DNA from: Auricularia sp. M13
Taxonomy: Eukaryota; Basidiomycota; Agaricomycetes; Auriculariales; Auriculariaceae
Length of the DNA: 64,000 nucleotides
Assembly: GCA_037042915.1 (NCBI GenBank)
Contig: CM073202.1
Location: 2,418,001 to 2,482,000 of the forward strand
Direction of reading: 5' to 3'
A model generated the notes under the pieces. It saw only the letters and a list, made by a program, of their open reading frames with translations, did not search any database and was not told the DNA's origin. Every line of letters begins with the position of its first letter. Positions within the stretch are counted from its first letter, which is position 1. This document shows, piece after piece, positions 11,368 through 23,086 of this stretch. The position numbers and the translations under genes are program-made.

Positions 11368-13822
11368 CACCCCAGGCACCTGCCTCGGAAGCAAAAATTG
11401 GTTCCGTAGGGGGGTTTCTCCCATACAGAGAAAACCCCCTATGATATGGCCGATGGCCAGCTATGTCGGCCGCCGCCGTGTGCTCGTTGGCCGCTGCCGC
11501 GCGTTCGTCGGCCGCTGCTGCGCGCTCGTCAGCCGCCACCACCTGCTCATCGGCTGCCGCCCCCTGATCATCGGCGGCCACCGGCGCTTCCGGAAAATCC
11601 CAAAGGGGGCACTGGAGCCGTCAGGACCGGCCGGAAAGATCCGGAAATGAAGCATCGGGCTGCCCAATGCTTCGACGGCCGGTCTGCAGACCGGCGCTTA
11701 ATTCGTCGGCCGGCCGTTGACTGGCTTTGCCAGCGGCCGGTTGGAAATGGCCAACGGCACTTCGGATCCTTCGTCAGCGGCCCTTCTGACCGGCGCTTAA
11801 TTTCTGTTCGTCGGCCGGCTGTTGACCGGCACTTAATTGGCTTCGCCAGCAGCTGGTCGGAAACGGCCGATGGCGCTTTCAATTGTTCGTTGGCGGCCGT
11901 ATCCTTCATCGGCAGCCATATCCTTTGTCAGCAGCCGTGCTGACCGGCGCTTAATTGCTGTTCGTCGGCGGGCTGTTGATTGGTGCCTAATTGGCTTCGC
12001 CAGCAGCTGGTTGGAAACGGCCGATGGCCATCTCAAGCCTTCGTCAGCCACCATGGCTGACCGGCGCTTAATAGGTTCTTTGTCGGCCAGCTGAGGACTG
12101 GCACTTAATCAGCTTCAACAGCAGATGGTCTTTGGCCACTGGCCAAGCAATGCTTGCCTGCCGACAAACCAATGCTTGCTCGCCGACGAACCAATGCTTG
12201 GCGGCCACCAAGGAACATACTCAGTAGCTTGGATCACTGTTTGTTGGCCAGCTGCCCAATGCCATAACAAAGACATTGAAATGTGTATCAGAGTAGGTTC
12301 AGTGGCAGGCAAACAAAATCTTGGCTGCTGGCCAGGGAAAGCTTGCCTGCCGACGAACAAACGGTCGGCCGCCACTGAACAACGGCTGCCGCCGAACGAA
12401 TGGTCGGCCGCCGACAAAGGTTGTTCAGTGGCGGGTGGTGGCCAGATACTGCTGAAATGAATCTCCTTGAAACTTTTGCTGTGTGATCCCATAGATACTC
12501 ATGGTGTCCCAGTGAATTATCAGACTCCCAAATGGTCTGGATAGAGTGCTATCCATGCTTCAAGTGAGGAAGCACAACAGGCCAACCACTGCTCCAATTG
12601 TCGAGCTCAAATGGTGAAAGTGTGCTGTTTGACATCTCTGAAGGCGTTCCAGGTTGCAAATTGTGAGTAGATGCATTGGTTGGCCTTCGGTGCAAATGGC
12701 CACTTTTTGCTCAACAATGATCAGTACATCCAGGGAGGGCTTGTTAATTATATCCATAGTAACTCTTGCTGTGGGTTGCAGGACACCATAGAAGATTTTC
12801 GAGATAGTATGCAGGTCTGTATATTTTGAAACGATGGTGGGGTGTGCGATTTATCGCTCCCAGCCTTCCCACCCTCCCAGAGCTCAGTACCCGAGCTTAG
12901 TACATACTCCAAGCGCGTGGAACTGTTGTATTGTATGCCTAGATAAGTCTCCTAAAGTATGAACACGATTGATTAAGAACTGATGGAGGAATGACATGCG
13001 CATGTGGTGGAACTGAGTTGCAGCCAAGTTCACCATGAACTGCACATGCAATCTACCCCACCTTCCAGGTCAAGTGTCTCAGTGCCCATAAAGTACATTA
13101 TCTCAAGGATGGCATTGGGTACACTGGGATTATGAGGTCCTAGCCTCTGAGAAGCATGGACTGGAGGGTGGTATGACTTGCAGTGAGTTCACCAGGACAT
13201 GTGGTTGCAACCTACTCCACACTCCGGTCCATGCTTCTCAGGGACTAAGACCTCATAGAACCAGTGCACCCAATGCTATATTTAAGATAACGTGTTATAT
13301 GGGCACTGAGACACTTGACCTGGAAGGTGGGGTAGATTGCATGTGCAGTTCATGGTGAACTTGGCTGCAACTCAGTTCCACCACATGCGCATGTCATTCC
13401 TCCACCAGTTCTTAATCAATCGTGTTCATACTTTAGGAGGCTTATCTAGGCATACAATACAACAGTTCCACGCGCTTGGAGTATGTACTAAGCTCGGGTA
13501 CTGAGCTCTGGGAGGGTGGGAAGGCTGGGAGCGATAAATCGCACACCCCACCATCGTTTCAAAATATACAGACCTGCATACTATCTCAAAAATCTTCTAT
13601 GGTGTCCTGCAACCCACCGCGAGAGTTACTAAGGATATAATTAACAAGCCCCCCTGGGTGTACTGATCATTGTTGAGCAAAAAGTGGCCATTTGCACCGA
13701 AGGCCAACCAATGCATCTACTCACAATTTGCAACCTGGAACGCCTTCAGAGATGTCAAACAGCACACTTTCACCATTTGAGCTCAACAATTGGAGCAGTG
13801 GTTGGCCTGTTGTGCTTCCCTC
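11368..13822 (+). mobile_element. foldback element 1, right arm truncated
   Basis: It starts CACCCCAGGCACCTGCC at 11368. The outer arm (11460-12120) is built of degenerate ACCGGCGCTTAAT / GTTCGTCGGC modules, followed by less repetitive sequence to about 12560 and a long palindrome centred near 13193. The right arm stops at 13822, where an LTR fragment abuts, so the element lacks its distal right arm. The same arm sequence appears inverted in foldback element 2 (22565-24229). No coding sequence is supported; open frames in the GGCCG-rich part are by-products of low complexity. Confidence 0.65.
12565..13822. repeat. 1.26 kb palindrome
   Basis: Bases 12565-13170 are repeated in inverse at about 13215-13822 with very high identity; for example, AGCACAACAGGCCAACCACT near 12571 is matched by its complement near 13815. 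The symmetry axis is near 13193. The inner portion (GGTGGGGTGTGCGATTTATC at about 12836, and its complement ending near 13556) is nearly perfect. Such a sequence could form a cruciform with about 600 bp arms. Confidence 0.8.
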
Positions 13823-14170
13823 AGCAGCTCGGTGCCATCCCTATGCGCCCGCGTGACGCCCTCCTTCTCGGTCCGTGTCCTCGGTGTGTATATTGTACCT
13901 CGGCGCCTTCGCCCCGCCTTGGGCCACGCTCTACTGGGGGTTTGGTGGGGAGTCGGCGCCATGGGTGGTGATGAGAGGTGTGTCCATTAGCTCTGGGATC
14001 ACCCTGGGCCGGATCAGCGGCCCTTGGGGGATGGGTATATAGGTCGTGGGGTGTAGATGCGTGTACCCTAGGTTTGGTCTGGTCAATTGTACCGCTTGTC
14101 TGTTCTTCCTCGTCCCTCTCTCCTCCTTTGGGTGTCGGTCTCGGCGAGTGACGAGCGCTCTGCCGTGACA
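13823..14170 (+). repeat. truncated LTR (3' part)
   Basis: This matches the 3' portion of the complete solo LTR at 18227-19081: CTCCTTCTCGGTCCGT, GGGTATATAGG, TGGTCTGGTCAATTGTACCG and the terminal GCTCTGCCGTGACA. The TATA-like GGTATATAGG at about 14033 would be the LTR promoter. The 5' part is missing and the fragment abuts the palindrome directly, so it truncated foldback element 1 or was joined by rearrangement. Confidence 0.7.
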
Positions 14171-14253
14171 CGTGCGCAGTTTTCAAAATGCGTGCACATG
14201 GTTTTCACTTGCGTGCACAGGGTCCAAAACTCTGAACGCACGCTTTTCCTCAT

Positions 14254-14334
14254 GCGTGCGCAGGTCATGGGTGTGCGTGCGCAGGTCAGAAGTATGCGTG
14301 CGCAAGTCACAAGTATGTGTGCGCAAGTCTGAGG
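14254..14334. repeat. 21 bp minisatellite, about 4 units
   Basis: Four consecutive units of GCGTGCGCARGTCANRAGTAT type (14254, 14275, 14296, 14317) with decreasing identity, preceded from 14171 by looser GCGTGCAC-containing units. No coding role is supported. Confidence 0.65.
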
Positions 14335-14335
14335 T

Positions 14336-14726
14336 TGCTAGTGTATTGTATTATTCTTGATGGATAACACGCATTCAAAGTCAGCGGTATACTAAAGCTT
14401 ATTTTATATTTAGCATACACATTAGAAGCCGCAAGCGTAATGAACTAGAAACCACGTTACTGTCGAGGAAGTCATCAGCAGTGTGGATTACAGAGCTTGC
14501 AATGCATGTTAAAGTCATTAGTTGGAGATTACATTAGGCCCAAAGATTAATGCACACTAGATATCACAAGTGTAATGAATTAGAAGTTGTGTTACACTCG
14601 AACGTTAATGCACACTTGAAGTTGCAAATGTATTTGATTGCCAATTAACTTTCATCCATTCTTGCATGCCGCAACAAGATGACAGTAGCTGAAGCTTGGG
14701 ATCAGTACCAAGTTCAGTATAAAGGT
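14336..14726. other. AT-rich spacer, no gene seen
   Basis: It contains loose repeats of a motif like CACAAGTGTAATGAATTAGAAGT (two to three diverged copies between 14425 and 14640). No ORF or element boundary is supported. Confidence 0.4.
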
Positions 14727-15478
14727 CACCCCAGGCACCTGCCTCGGAAGCAAAATTTGGTTCCGTAGGGGGGTTTCTCCCATACAGAGAGAACCCCCTA
14801 TGATATGGCCGATGGCCAGCTTTGTCGGCCGCCGCCGTGTGCTCGTCGGCCCCTCAGCTGGCCGACAAAGAACCTATTAAGTGCCGGTCAGCCATGGTGG
14901 CCGACGAAGGCTTGAGATGGCCATTGGTCGTTTCCAACCAGCTGCTGGCGAAGCCAATTAGGCACCAATCAACAGCCCGCCGACGAACAGTAATTAAGCG
15001 CCGGTCAGCACGGCTGCTGACAAAGGATATGGCTGCCGATGAAGGATACAGCCGCCAACGAACAATTGAAAGTGCCATCGGCCGTTTCCGACCAGCTGCT
15101 GGCGAAGCCAATTAAGTGCCGGTCAACAGCCGGCCGACGAACAGAAATTAAGCGCCGGTCAGAAGGGCCGCTGACGAAGGATCCGAAGTGCCGTCGGCTA
15201 TTTCCAACCGGCCGCTGGCAAAGCCAGTCAACGGCCGGCCGACGAATTAAGCGCCGGTCTGCAGACCGGCCGTCGAAGCATTGGGCAGCCCGATGCTTCA
15301 TTTCCGGATCTTTCCGGCCGGTCCTGACGGCCCCAGCGCCCCCTTTGGGATTTTCCGGAAGCGCCGGTGGCCGCCGATGATCAGGGGGCGGCAGCCGATG
15401 AGCAGGTGGTAGCGGCCGACGAGCGCGCGGCAGCGGCCGACGAACGCGCGGCAGCGGATCAACGGCGGCCGACCAACA
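14727..15478. repeat. rearranged foldback fragment with internal inversion
   Basis: Bases 14727-14850 match the start of foldback element 1 (11368-11490) in direct orientation. From 14853 to about 15473 the sequence matches the same arm (about 12094 back to 11480) in inverse orientation. The switch at about 14851 shows an inversion or template switch inside the arm. GGCCG-rich modules predominate and no gene is seen. Sequence 15479-15627 is unique filler. Confidence 0.65.
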
Positions 15479-17315
15479 TCATGAAATTGGGAAAAACATT
15501 GTATCGCAGTACCTGCAAATGTAACTGCTTGGCATATCCCGAATTGCATACAATTTCTCACATTGCATGTAAGCGAGATGGGCCCTTACTTTTAAATGTA
15601 AACTCAACTTTACGATACCAGAATCTCCACCCCAGGCAGTCACCACGGAACTTAAAATACATCCGAAGGGGGGTTTCCCAGTATCAGAACAACCCCCTTA
15701 AATTTGTCCGGCGGCCAGGCTGCATCGGCCGCTGGTGACATTGGCCGGCGGTGCCGTCGTTTAAGCGGCCACCGCTGCACGCTCGTCGGCCGCCGCCCTC
15801 TGCTCATCGGCCATCACAGCCTGCTCACTGGCGGCCGCCCCCTGCTCAACAGCGGCCACCAGCGCTTCTGGCAACTCCCAGAGCTGGCGCTACTGGCCTC
15901 GGGACTGGTCGGAAAGATCCGAAAATTGATCATCGGGCTGTCCAATGCTTCATCGGCCATCATGACCACCGGCGCTTAATTTATTGTTTGCCGGCCAGCC
16001 TGGGAACTGGCGCTTCCTTGGCTTTGCCGGCGGCTGGTCGGAAATGGCCGATACTGGTCGGTGAACATTTTCCTCGTTCGGTGGCGAATGTGCACACCGG
16101 CGCTTAATTTCTGTTCGTCGGCTGGCCTGGGGACCGGCGCTTCCTCGGCTTCGCCGGCGGCTGGTCGGAAATGGCCGATACTGGTCGGCGAACATTCTTC
16201 TCCTTCAATGGCAAGCGTGCACACCGGCGCTTAATTTCTGTTCGTCGGCAGGATGCTCACTGGCACTTAATCAGCTTAGCCAGCAGCTGGTCATTAATGG
16301 GCAATGGCCTCAATTCTTCAGCATTTGCTGTGCATATCAGTGTTTAATTTATTTTTGTTGGTGGAATGGTAATTGGCATTCAATCAGCTTCGCCAGCAGC
16401 CGCTCAGAAATGGCTGCTGATCTTTTCAAGCCATTGTCAGCACTCATGCAAACTCACCCTTAACGAATCAATCAATTCATGAAGCAGGAAATGGCACTTA
16501 AGGCAATACATGGCCACCAGCAAAAGAATGCTTGGCCGCTGGCGAAGTAGGCCGGCAAAAGAGTATTTGGCAGCTACACCACTTTTTCCAGCTGTCCAAT
16601 GCAAAAGAAAAGCCCTCAAAGTGTCTATCAGCATCGCTTTCAGTGCCTGGCAAAGGAACGCTCAGCTGCTGGCGAAGAAAGGCTTGGCTGCCGGCAAACG
16701 AACTTTCTGCCGGCGAACGAACGTTCTGCCGCTGGCAAAGTGTTCAGTGGCAGAGGGAGGCCAGATGCTGCTGAAATGAATCTCTTTGAAACTTTGACTG
16801 TATGAATCCATATATATTCACATTGTCCCAGCGAATTATCAGCCTCCAAGATGGTCCTAATAGAGAGCTATTCATGCATGAAGTGAGGAATCAGAACATG
16901 CAAACCATTGCTCCAATTGTCAGGCTCAACTGATGAAATTGTGCTGTTTGAGATGCCTGAAGGTGTTCCAGGTTACGCATTGTCAGTAGGTACGTTGGTT
17001 GGTCTCTGGTGCGAATGGCCACTTTTTGCTCAACAATGATCAGTTCGCCCAGAGAGGGTTTGTTAATTATATCCTTAGCAAATCTTGCTGCGGGTTGAAG
17101 GACAACATAAAAGATTTTCGAGATATTGTGCAGGTCTGTATATTTTGAAATGATGGTGCAGTGCGCATTTTCGCCGGCTGGCCTTCCAAGGCCAATAGAC
17201 CTCAGACTTTGAGGTCAGACATTGCTCCACGCATGTTGATCTATCTGAATGTGTCCATAACATTCAATTCTAGAGTTTGGCTGCAGGGGATGCGGAATTG
17301 GTGGAGGAATTGCAT

Positions 17316-18078
17316 TGTTAAGCACGTGACCGAACCGACAAGGACGCCTCGGATCGACCGATAGACCGATGTCTAAGACGGGGAGCCAGGCGCGGATGGG
17401 GAACCTTGACGGGTGGCCCGACAGATGACCTATGGCCCCCAGAGCCCATAGTAGGCGAACGGGGGCGCTCGAGAGGTAATCGAGGTACTCGAGCGTCGAT
17501 AGAAGGAAGAGTGAGCCGAAGGTGCCGATAGAAAGCGAGGCGAGCGAGGAGAGCAGCCGGATTGAGTGGCGCGGCTCTAGTGAGGTGGGACGAAGCTAAC
17601 TCGTTGCTAGGTTGTTGCTAGGTCGGTTTTCGAACTAGAGTACATCAAAGCGAGGCCAGGATACAAATAGGAAAGCACAGAATCACATGGGAGACACTCG
17701 GGTAACTGCTAGACCGGTTGGATCAACAGTAGAAGTACGAAACACAGGAATGCGCAGTGATCGCAGTCAGAGTGATCCGATATCGAGAGGAGTGAGTCAG
17801 GATGATGACAGAGTGCTTAGGAAGCGAAAGGGAGTGACGGAAGATGATTAGAAGATACTAGAAGGTGATTAGGAGGTGATCCGGGTCGAGCGGAGCGATG
17901 CAAAGGCAAGGCGAGACCGATAGGATCGAAGGAGAGCGAGGCAAAAGGGAAGGGAAGCGAAGGAAAGTGAAGGGAAGCGAGTGAAAGCGAGTGAAGAATG
18001 GATATACTCGAACCGAAGGAAGGGCGAGGCGAGAGGACCGAAGGGTAGAGAAGGGTCAGACGAGCATGGGTCGTAACA
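17316..18078. repeat. LTR, left copy
   Basis: 763 bp, TG...CA ends (TGTTAAGCACGTGACC to GTCGTAACA). It differs from the right copy at about three positions (for example AGCAC against AGCGC near 17322). It is preceded by the TGCAT duplication. Confidence 0.92.
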
Positions 18079-18226
18079 GTATCCCCCCGTTAAGCGACGA
18101 GCCCGCGAGGAAGCTCAGAAGCCAGGGTAAGGGATAGGAAAGAAAGAGGAGGGCAAAGAGGACAAGAAGGAGCAGGGCCGGGCAGGAGAATGAAAAGAAG
18201 CGAATTAAAAGGAAAAAGTACGAAAG

Positions 18227-19081
18227 TGTTGCGGTCATCACGGCCGTCGCAAGCTCTGTCCGCTTGCCCGCGGGTTTTACGCCGCTTCGCCGAGCGTTCG
18301 GTCGCTGCTGCATACAGTCGGCGTACTGTTTACCCTCGGACGGAGACTCGGCCAGGGTTATACGCCTCGGGCTGTTCAACTCGGGATATGATCTGCACAC
18401 CGCTCTCTACCTACCTAGGGGGTGAGACGACCTCGGTGCATACCCCAATTCGGCTCGGTGGAGGCTTCTCACCTTCGGACCAAGGTTCGGCAGCTCTCCC
18501 CCGCTGTATGCGTCGGATATGGGCATTGTGGTGCTCGGGGCAGGCTCCAGAACCCCCTTTGGACCTCGGGCGGGCTCGGTGGGTCACCCTGAGCAACCTC
18601 GGAGGGTCGGGAACGCCTCTATTGGACTTCTCGTTGGGACGGTACCCCTCGGATGGATAATAGGCCGGTTATCATCGCCTGGTACAAGCTCGGCTACATC
18701 CTCGGACCCTCGGCCCGTGGCCTCAACAGCTCGGCGCTCTCCCCGTGTACTCGGGAGGTGCCCTCCTTCTCGGTCCGTACCCTCGGTGGGTGTGTATGTG
18801 TGTGGCATATCTCGGCACCTTCGCTCTGTCTCGGACCCTGTTCGACTGGAGGTGTGGTAGAGTGCTAGCACCGTGGGAGACGAGGGTGGATGGACCCTTT
18901 AGCTCCGGGATCACCATGGACCGGATCAGCGGACCTTGGGGAGGGGTATATAGGTTGTGGGGTGTAGATGCGTGTACCCTAGGTTTGGTCTGGTCAATTG
19001 TACCGCTTGTCCGTTCTTCCTCGTCCCTCTCTCCTCTCTTGGGCGTTGGTCTCGGCGAGTGACGAGCGCTCTGCCGTGACA
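18227..19081 (+). mobile_element. solo LTR nested in the LTR element
   Basis: An 855 bp sequence starting TGTTGCGGTCATCACGG and ending CTCTGCCGTGACA is flanked by GAAAG on both sides (18222-18226 and 19082-19086). The 5 bp duplication with TG...CA ends and no internal region identifies a solo LTR left by LTR-LTR recombination of a different family. A GGTATATAGG TATA-like box lies at about 18945. A truncated relative is at 13823-14170. Confidence 0.9.
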
Positions 19082-20335
19082 GAAAGGAGAAGGAGTGGAA
19101 ACGTGAAAATGGAGAATAGAGTAGGATAGAAATGACTCGAAACGAGCCGGAGTGGATCGGATGCCTCGGAGATCGATCTAGGACCGATAGAAGCACTCGA
19201 AGAATCGAAAGAAATCGAAAGAGGCGAAGGCGAAAGCGAAAAAAGCGAGGGATGGGCGAGGGATGGCGAAGTGAAACGAAGGCCAAGGGAGTGTGGGGAG
19301 TGGAGGAGTGAAGGAGTGGGGACAAGACAAGACAAGACTGGACAAGATAGAGTGATCATTCCCCCGTTAGGGACCAGAAGCAAATCTGGGATTAGATCGG
19401 GACAAGAGAACCATCGGAGGCTTTGAGGGCGCAGACCGATGCACGCGTGTTGGGGCTGGACATGGGCTAATCAATACCGAACCTCGAAAAAGTGCGATCG
19501 GAGTCCTCGGATACATCCACAGGATGCGTAGTGAGGCCGAAAGGCGGACGAGCGTTGTCGAAAGATGTTACCGGACCAAATGGACAAGACGAGATGCGCG
19601 GAGATCGCGAACGACTGGAATCCGGACTCGAAAATGGATCGGCCGAAAGCGAGAGCTGTCGAGGGTGCCGAGAGGGTGTCGAAGACCTCGAGTGAGTGCG
19701 AGGAGTCGACCAAGCGCATGGGCGAGTGCGGCTGAAGAGCGCGCGCGCGACCGAGCGAGAGAAGACGCGCCGAAACGCGAGTGATGTGCCGAATGATCCG
19801 AAGCGGAGATCGGGACATCGAGGGAGTCGAACGAGGCCTAGGGCGAGGTCCGAGTGGCGAGAGAGTGCAACCGCCCAGAAAACATGCCGCAGATTGTCCA
19901 CGGGTGCTCTGGCATACGGAAGCTGGACGCGAGTCAACCGACGTGACAAGATCCGAATGGCGAGGCCGATAGCCGATACCTGGGCAAGGATGTCGCAAAG
20001 CGAGGTTATCCGAGCACTGCAGGTGGTGGCAAGCCAACGCCGAAACACTCCGAAGAGCAGGAGAGTGGTCCGAAGACCGAGCAAACGCACTCGAATCGAA
20101 ATCGAAAAATCGAAACGATCGAGGCGAGCTAGAGGGACCCGAAAGGATCCGAATGCCCGGGAGGGCGAGGCGAGATGAGAGGCGAGGGCGAGAGGTGTCC
20201 GGGACCGAAAGAAAGACCGGAAAAGGCGGATAGAAGACGAGGCGAAGAGGGAGAGAACAGGCGACGCGAGAGTCGAGCGGATGAACAAATGCAGACGAAA
20301 ATCACACCCAGTCAAGGGGAGAAGTTTGAAAACAC

Positions 20336-21098
20336 TGTTAAGCGCGTGACCGAACCGACAAGGACGCCTCGGATCGACCGATAGACCGATGTCTAAGACG
20401 GGGAGCCAGGCGCGGATGGGGAACCTTGACGGGTGGCCCGACAGATGACCTATGGCCCCCGGAGCCCGTAGTAGGCGAACGGGGGCGCTCGAGAGGTAAT
20501 CGAGGTACTCGAGCGTCGATAGAAGGAAGAGTGAGCCGAAGGTGCCGATAGAAAGCGAGGCGAGCGAGGAGAGCAGCCGGATTGAGTGGCGCGGCTCTAG
20601 TGAGGTGGGACGAAGCTAACTCGTTGCTAGGTTGTTGCTAGGTCGGTTTTCGAACTAGAGTACATCAAAGCGAGGCCAGGATACAAATAGGAAAGCACAG
20701 AATCACATGGGAGACACTCGGGTAACTGCTAGACCGGTTGGATCAACAGTAGAAGTACGAAACACAGGAATGCGCAGTGATCGCAGTCAGAGTGATCCGA
20801 TATCGAGAGGAGTGAGTCAGGATGATGACAGAGTGCTTAGGAAGCGAAAGGGAGTGACGGAAGATGATTAGAAGATACTAGAAGGTGATTAGGAGGTGAT
20901 CCGGGTCGAGCGGAGCGATGCAAAGGCAAGGCGAGACCGATAGGATCGAAGGAGAGCGAGGCAAAAGGGAAGGGAAGCGAAGGAAAGTGAAGGGAAGCGA
21001 GTGAAAGCGAGTGAAGAATGGATATACTCGAACCGAAGGAAGGGCGAGGCGAGAGGACCGAAGGGTAGAGAAGGGTCAGACGAGCATGGGTCGTAACA
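20336..21098. repeat. LTR, right copy
   Basis: 763 bp, almost identical to 17316-18078, followed by the TGCAT duplication at 21099-21103. Confidence 0.92.
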
Positions 21099-22121
21099 TG
21101 CATTCGCAAATCCGATCCTCAGTTTCTGTCCAGAAGTACCTTCACCCAGAGCGCATTTGTTAATTATATTCTTAGTAACTTAGGGTGCGTATGCCAGGAC
21201 ATCATACAAGATCTTGGAGATAGTTTTCAGGGCTGTATATTTTGAGGCCATGGTGGGGTGAGCGGTTTATCGCTCCCAGCCTTCCCACCCTCCCAGAGCT
21301 CAGTACCCGAGCTTAGTACATACTCCAAGCGCGTGGAACTGTTGTATTGTATGCCTACATAAACCTCCTAAAGTATGAACACGATTGATTAAGAACTGAT
21401 GGAGGAATGACATGCGCATGTGGTGGAACTGAGTTGCAGCCAAGTTCACCATGAACTGCACATGCAACCTACCCCACCTTCCAGGTCAAGTGTCTCAGTG
21501 CCCATAAAGTACATGATCTCGAGGATGGCACTGGGTACATTGGTTTCATGAGGTCCTAGCTTCTGAGAACCATGGGCTGGAGGGTGGTATGACTTGCAGT
21601 GAGTTCACCAGGATATGTAGTTACAACCCACTCCACCCTCCAGCCCATGCTTCTCAGAAGCTAGGACCTCATGAAACCAATGTACCCAGTGCCATCCTCG
21701 AGATCATGTACTTTATGGGCACTGAGACACTTGACCTGGAAGGTGGGGTAGGTTGCATGTGCAGTTCATGGTGAACTTGGCTGCAACTCAGTTCCACCAC
21801 ATGCGCATGTCATTCCTCCATCAGTTCTTAATCAATCGTGTTCATACTTTAGGAGGTTTATGTAGGCATACAATACAACAGTTCCACGCGCTTGGAGTAT
21901 GTACTAAGCTCGGGTACTGAGCTCTGGGAGGGTGGGAAGGCTGGGAGCGATAAACCGCTCACCCCACCATGGCCTCAAAATATACAGCCCTGAAAACTAT
22001 CTCCAAGATCTTGTATGATGTCCTGGCATACGCACCCTAAGTTACTAAGAATATAATTAACAAATGCGCTCTGGGTGAAGGTACTTCTGGACAGAAACTG
22101 AGGATCGGATTTGCGAATGCA
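21099..22121. repeat. 1.0 kb near-perfect palindrome core
   Basis: TGCATTCGCAAATCCGATCC at 21099 is matched by its complement ending at 22121, and the match is nearly exact inward to an axis near 21610. The central part (21246-21968) is closely related to the 12.84-13.56 kb palindrome core (GGTGGGGTG...CACCCCACC). Confidence 0.8.
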
Positions 22122-23086
22122 ATTCCTCCACCAATTCCGCATCCCCTGCAGCCAAACTCTAGAATTGAATGTTATGGACACATTCAGATAGATCAACATG
22201 CGTGGAGCAATGTCTGACCTCAAAGTCTGAGGTCTATTGGCCTTGGAAGGCCGGCCGGCGAAAATGCGCACTGCACCATCGTTTCAAAATATACAGACCT
22301 GCATACTATCTCGAAAATCTTCTATGGTGTCCTGCAACCCACAGCGAGAGTTACTATGGATATAATTAACAAGCCCTCCCTGGATGTCCTGATCATTGTT
22401 GAGCAAAAAGTGGCCATTTGCACCGAAGGCCAACCAATGCATCTACTCACAATTTGCAACCTGGACCGCCTTCAGAGATGTCAAACAGCACACGTTCACC
22501 ATTTGAGCTCGACAATTGGAGCAGTGGTTGGCCTGTTGTGCTTCCTCACTTGAAGCATGGATAGCACTCTATCCAGACCATCTGGGAGTCTAATAATTCA
22601 CTGGAACGACATGAGTATATGTGGGATCACACAGCCAAAGTTTCAAGGAGATTCATTTCAGCAGTATCTGGCCACCACCCGCCACTGAACGGCCTTCGTC
22701 GGCAGCTGACCATTTGTTCAGCGGCGGCCGACCGTTTGTTTGTCGGCAGGCAAGCTTTCCCTGGCCAGCAGCCAAGATTTTGTTTGCCTGCCACTGAAAC
22801 TACTCTGATACACATTTCAATGTCTTTGTTATGGCATTGGGCAGCTGGCCAACAAACAGTGATCCAAGCTACTGAGTATGTTCCTTGGTGGCTGCCGAGC
22901 GTTGGTTCGTCGGCGAGCAAGCATTGGTTCGTCGGCAGGCAAGCATTGCTTGGCCAGTGGCCAAGGACCATCTGCTGTTGAAGCTGATGAAGCGCCAGTC
23001 CTCAGCTGGCCGACGAAAAACCTATTAAGTGCCGGTCAGCCATGGTGGCCGATGAAGGCTTGAGATGGCCGTCGGCTGTTTCCAAC

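Larger units (their letters stand above)
17316..21098. mobile_element. non-coding LTR retrotransposon (LARD/TRIM-like), young
   Basis: Two 763 bp direct repeats (17316-18078 and 20336-21098), each starting TGTTAAGC and ending GTCGTAACA, are flanked by the 5 bp duplication TGCAT (17311-17315 and 21099-21103). I count about three differences between the LTRs, so more than 99% identity, which implies recent insertion. The internal part is 2257 bp, of which 855 bp is a nested solo LTR plus its duplication. The remaining 1.4 kb shows no gag, protease, RT or integrase motif on either strand. A purine-rich stretch (AAGGGGAGAAG) ends about 12 bp before the downstream LTR and could be the polypurine tract; no clear primer-binding site was recognised. 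It must have moved using enzymes from another element. Confidence 0.9.

Noticed and set aside
11357-12120. Open frames with repeated AADERA-type peptides
   Set aside because: They follow from GGCCG-rich module repeats of the foldback arms and occur in several frames and both strands.
11460-12120. CRISPR-like repeat-spacer array
   Set aside because: Module spacing is irregular, repeats are degenerate, and the sequence is eukaryotic.
19467-20315. 282-residue minus-strand frame in the LTR element interior
   Set aside because: Both strands are open, no retroviral-type domain or motif, Arg/Ser-biased composition; no coding support.
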